Positions 61,209-64,000 of a stretch of DNA of 64,000 bases are shown in pieces. How positions within the stretch are numbered: the first letter of the stretch is position 1; every line of letters begins with the position of its first letter. Source of the DNA: an uncultured Flavobacteriales bacterium (lineage in GTDB: Bacteria > Bacteroidota > Bacteroidia > Flavobacteriales > JBLHRE01); NCBI GenBank assembly GCA_937139155.1, contig CAKZPI010000021.1:1-64000 (forward strand), given 5' to 3'. The position numbers and the translations under genes were made by a program. The notes beneath the pieces were generated by a model, which was given only the letters and a program-made list of their open reading frames with translations, did not search any database and was not told the DNA's origin.

Positions 61209-63094
61209 TTCAAAAGCTTCGATTCTTCCTCTCTTGGGTCTTGGTTTTCGCTTTCGCGGGAAATCTTCTGGCCCAAGCCTCCTCAATTCAAGATCGATTT
61301 GAGTATAGAATTCATCTTGAAAGGGCTCATCAAGAAATTCAAAGGGGCTTTTTTGACCTTGCTGAAGCTCAAATTGACACGGCTGAAGTTTTAATGCGAA
61401 GTGCATGGACGGCCCAAGAGCCACGACGTGCAGAAATTCATCGAATGAGGGCCTACCTGGGCTTCAAAGCTGGTGATCTTGAAAAGGCGCTGCTCCAAAA
61501 TCAAAAAGCCATTCATCGGATTTCTAGGGATGTAGACCCCGATGATATCCACGTACTTCCTCAGGTTGGTTTTAACCGGTTTGATACCCTTTTGATGGGT
61601 CTTTTAATTGAGAAGTCAAAATACCTTGAGCATCAATCTGTTCAAGCTGTCCCCGATAAGGAAAGCCTGAGGTTAGCCGAAAGTTCTTGCCGAAGAGTGC
61701 TGGATATCTTGAAAGATCGACTCAAAAGAGGCTATTCAGACCAAAGCCCGAAACAAGATTTAAATCTCTTAAAGCAGGTGATGAATCGAGGGCTAAGCTT
61801 AATGAAATCCAGTGAACAGGCTGGTTTAGAGCCCGGGCTCGATTTCATCAACGATCTCTTGAACCACTATTATCCTCTGAGGAATGCTCTAGTTCTTAGA
61901 TACTATCCAATTCAACCTTCCCCAAGCATTTCAGACAGCCTTTTTTCAGTGTTTAAAGGAAGCCTGAACCTGGTTAATGAATCAAGGGAAGACTACCACA
62001 ATTGGCTGGATACTAGAGGTGGCGATAATTTGCAATCGGTGATTCTAAAAGAAAACATCCAAAACTATCATTCAGAATGGCTAGAAATCCTAAACCGTCT
62101 TAATAAACTAGATTCTGCATGGAAGGAGCATTATTACCCTGAAGCATTTACCGGTAGCTGCATACATGAAAATCTTAGATATGCCCAGATTCACACCAAG
62201 GATGAGTTTTGGTTTGTTTTTCAAAGTGTAGACACCCTGATTTTTTGGAAACATTCAAACTCCAAATTACGAGCTCAAACCCAGAAGCTGTTTCAAGCGG
62301 ATCTAGAAGATAATCATGCTCTTGAATCCTTTCGTTTATACTTAAGCATTCTGGGGCCGGCCCATTCTTTCCTTCATGATGAGGAGGTTGAAATTCTGCC
62401 CGACCATTGGTTTTTGAGCTTCCCGTTCCCCTTGTTGTATGCCTCCATTGACCTAAGCCATCGCCCTTTATTTGGCCAAAATACTAGATCCAAGATTGCC
62501 TATCACCCCATAGATTTTTGCAAGGCTCCTGAAGATGGGGTAAGGTTAACTGAAGCTTTCGCGGAAGAGGACTCTTGTGTAATGGCTGACCCGGATTTTC
62601 TATGGATTAAGCCCAAGGTGCATGAGGAAATTAAAGGCGGAAACACCCACGGTCATGGAATCTATAGCGTATCCAAACCATTGCCCGTTTTTCAGGTAGC
62701 AAGGGCAAAGCGGAAGGGCATGCCCATGCGGCTATTAACCAGCCCAATGCCGGCAATCAATGATTATGAATTTCTTTTTTATGATTTAAGCCTGGAAATG
62801 GCTGGGGTTCAATCGCGGTATTATTATCCAAACCAAGCCTGCTTTGTAGAGCTTAATGAAGCCAAAGCCTATTTCAAAAACCTGGAAAAGGGCTTAGGCA
62901 AGCGGGTGTCTATGGAAAAGGTTTATGCATCGACGGAAAACCAAGAGGTATTAAAGGCCATGCATCATGTGGTTCGAGGAAATGATTTGCCCTTGAGAAG
63001 ACCCTTAGCAGGTTTTGGGAAGTTCACCTTTTGGTTGGGGCTTTCGGTATTGGCTTTGGTTCTTCTTTGGTGGTTGTACCGAAAATTAATCTAA
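61205..63094 (+). CDS. CHAT-like periplasmic protein with TPR-like N-terminus
   Basis: 629 residues. Signal peptide (to about LLAQ), helical TPR-like region, then a C-terminal domain whose words (EVEILPDHWFLSFPFPLLYASI; RSKIAYHPIDFC) correspond to the CHAT caspase-like fold (ILPDG-LSFLPFEAL; YxLSYAPS). The catalytic His/Cys dyad is not evident, so it is probably not an active protease. A final transmembrane helix (FWLGLSVLALVLLWWLY) anchors it. Role unknown. Confidence 0.6.
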   Translation: MIQKLRFFLSWVLVFAFAGNLLAQASSIQDRFEYRIHLERAHQEIQRGFFDLAEAQIDTAEVLMRSAWTAQEPRRAEIHRMRAYLGFKAGDLEKALLQNQKAIHRISRDVDPDDIHVLPQVGFNRFDTLLMGLLIEKSKYLEHQSVQAVPDKESLRLAESSCRRVLDILKDRLKRGYSDQSPKQDLNLLKQVMNRGLSLMKSSEQAGLEPGLDFINDLLNHYYPLRNALVLRYYPIQPSPSISDSLFSVFKGSLNLVNESREDYHNWLDTRGGDNLQSVILKENIQNYHSEWLEILNRLNKLDSAWKEHYYPEAFTGSCIHENLRYAQIHTKDEFWFVFQSVDTLIFWKHSNSKLRAQTQKLFQADLEDNHALESFRLYLSILGPAHSFLHDEEVEILPDHWFLSFPFPLLYASIDLSHRPLFGQNTRSKIAYHPIDFCKAPEDGVRLTEAFAEEDSCVMADPDFLWIKPKVHEEIKGGNTHGHGIYSVSKPLPVFQVARAKRKGMPMRLLTSPMPAINDYEFLFYDLSLEMAGVQSRYYYPNQACFVELNEAKAYFKNLEKGLGKRVSMEKVYASTENQEVLKAMHHVVRGNDLPLRRPLAGFGKFTFWLGLSVLALVLLWWLYRKLI

Positions 63095-64000
63095 GACCTT
63101 TTCAGGCTCAACCCAGTCTCCATATTCCTTGATCAACTCAATCAATTCGTCTACCGCTTCCTCAGAAGGAATGTTTCTTTTTACAACTTCTTTTTCCTTG
63201 TAAAGAGTGATTTTTCCAACCCCGGTTCCCACGTAGCCGTAATCGGCATCAGCCATTTCACCCGGACCATTCACAATGCAGCCCATGATTCCAATTTTAA
63301 CCCCTTTCAGATGGTGGGTGACCCTTCTGATTTTCGCGGTGGTTTCTTGAAGATCAAACAAGGTTCTTCCGCAAGATGGACAAGAAATGTACTCGGTTTT
63401 GGAAATCCGAACCCTGGTGGCTTGTAAAATTCCAAATGAAATTTGATTGGTGGCCCTAAGGTCTGAAGAGTTTCCTTTAAGCCAAACTCCATCTCCAAAC
63501 CCATCAAGCAGGGCCGATCCGAAATCGGTAGAGGCATAGAGTTGGGTTTCCTCAAGTGAGAAGTCGGCATAATTCCCTTCCAAAATGATCGGGTTTTGAA
63601 TGCCTTGGCCCCTAAGTTCATCCATCCAAGACTTAGCCATGCCAATGTTTTGGTTTATGCTCAAAACAATTACCCATTCCGGGTGGTTTTCCAATGTCTT
63701 GGGAAGGCGTTCTTCCGCCGAAAGGCGAAGGAATTTAGGCCCAGAAAAGGCTTGGTGGCTTGTAAAATTTTCGAGGTTGAAAACTGGGTAATGTTGAGGT
63801 TTCGGATTAAAAGCCTCTGCATCCACCAAGATTCCTAATTGCCCGGGAATTTCAAAGTTGATCTGTTTTCTTCCTAAATAGATGAAGTCGGCAGCAATAT
63901 CGGCTTGATTCCACTTGTCTAAAGGAATGGAGTATTGATGCCCAAGTGGGAAAAAGCTACTGGGTTTGATTTCAGGCTTATCCGAAAGATCGGCAAGAAC
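63086..64000 (-). CDS. ispG: IspG, large Bacteroidota form (3' part only)
   Basis: At least 304 residues, continuing past the window end: reading on from the printed internal start gives an open frame to position 64000 (including LGRKQINFEIPGQLG). The 4Fe-4S Cys motifs are present, CPSCGRTLFDL and GCIVNGPGEMADADYGYVG. Makes HMBDP in the MEP isoprenoid pathway. The first part of the gene lies outside the window. It converges with the CHAT-like gene with a 9-bp overlap of the stops. Confidence 0.92.
   Translation of the reverse strand, partial: VLADLSDKPEIKPSSFFPLGHQYSIPLDKWNQADIAADFIYLGRKQINFEIPGQLGILVDAEAFNPKPQHYPVFNLENFTSHQAFSGPKFLRLSAEERLPKTLENHPEWVIVLSINQNIGMAKSWMDELRGQGIQNPIILEGNYADFSLEETQLYASTDFGSALLDGFGDGVWLKGNSSDLRATNQISFGILQATRVRISKTEYISCPSCGRTLFDLQETTAKIRRVTHHLKGVKIGIMGCIVNGPGEMADADYGYVGTGVGKITLYKEKEVVKRNIPSEEAVDELIELIKEYGDWVEPEKVLD

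Overview
The window comes from a member of the Bacteroidota, most likely a marine or aquatic flavobacterium-type organism. The evidence is type IX secretion C-terminal sorting domains (type A and type B), a replicative DnaE with a fused N-terminal proofreading exonuclease, the large Bacteroidota form of IspG, promoters of the TAnnTTTG type, few Shine-Dalgarno sequences, and many adjacent genes sharing ATGA stop/start overlaps.

1-12.1 kb is a copper/silver resistance island: a regulator joining an HMA-like metal site to an AraC helix-turn-helix, an HMA-MauE membrane protein, an HYC_CC_PP protein, then a tightly coupled efflux operon (CusA-type RND pump, TolC-like channel, CopB-type P-type ATPase, CusB-type adaptor with a DUF3347 tail, and a separate DUF3347 lipoprotein). 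A 23-bp motif occurs at the same spacing in front of two of the genes. Two related hairpin repeats (252-336 and 11760-11845) bracket the island.

12.1-28.4 kb is mostly chromosomal: an ExbD-like orphan, an intergenic composite repeat, an SRPBCC protein, a methyltransferase, dnaE, trxA, a DUF58 protein, a single-domain response regulator, a very large CheB-CheR-PAS-histidine kinase-receiver hybrid, and an M61 peptidase.

28.4-52.5 kb is accessory. It begins with a 28-bp-periodic array of inverted repeats, a PIN-domain toxin-antitoxin pair and scrambled tRNA-Asp-like relics. An integrated element follows and ends at tRNA-Leu(CAA) beside a tyrosine integrase. It has a divergent repressor/early module with a primase-helicase, a cargo region (a cassette-like small ORF and two T9SS-exported proteins), a candidate structured RNA, and a compact late operon with spike/fibre-like proteins, a run of small membrane proteins, lysozyme, a holin/XhlA-like protein and a unimolecular spanin-like lipoprotein. 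No terminase, portal or recognisable major capsid gene is visible, so it is either a satellite or an unfamiliar tailless/membrane-type provirus. A 17-bp sequence is shared exactly between the early promoter and the RNA promoter. The lysozyme gene carries an in-frame A AAA AAG slippery site leading to a membrane-anchor tail.

52.5-64 kb returns to chromosomal genes: a TIGR03032 protein, an FG-GAP T9SS protein, a Fic-fold protein with a degraded active site, a PIN toxin-antitoxin pair bracketed by a 103-bp direct repeat inside composite repeats, an LTA4H-like aminopeptidase, a small membrane protein, a CHAT-like periplasmic protein, and the 3' part of ispG.
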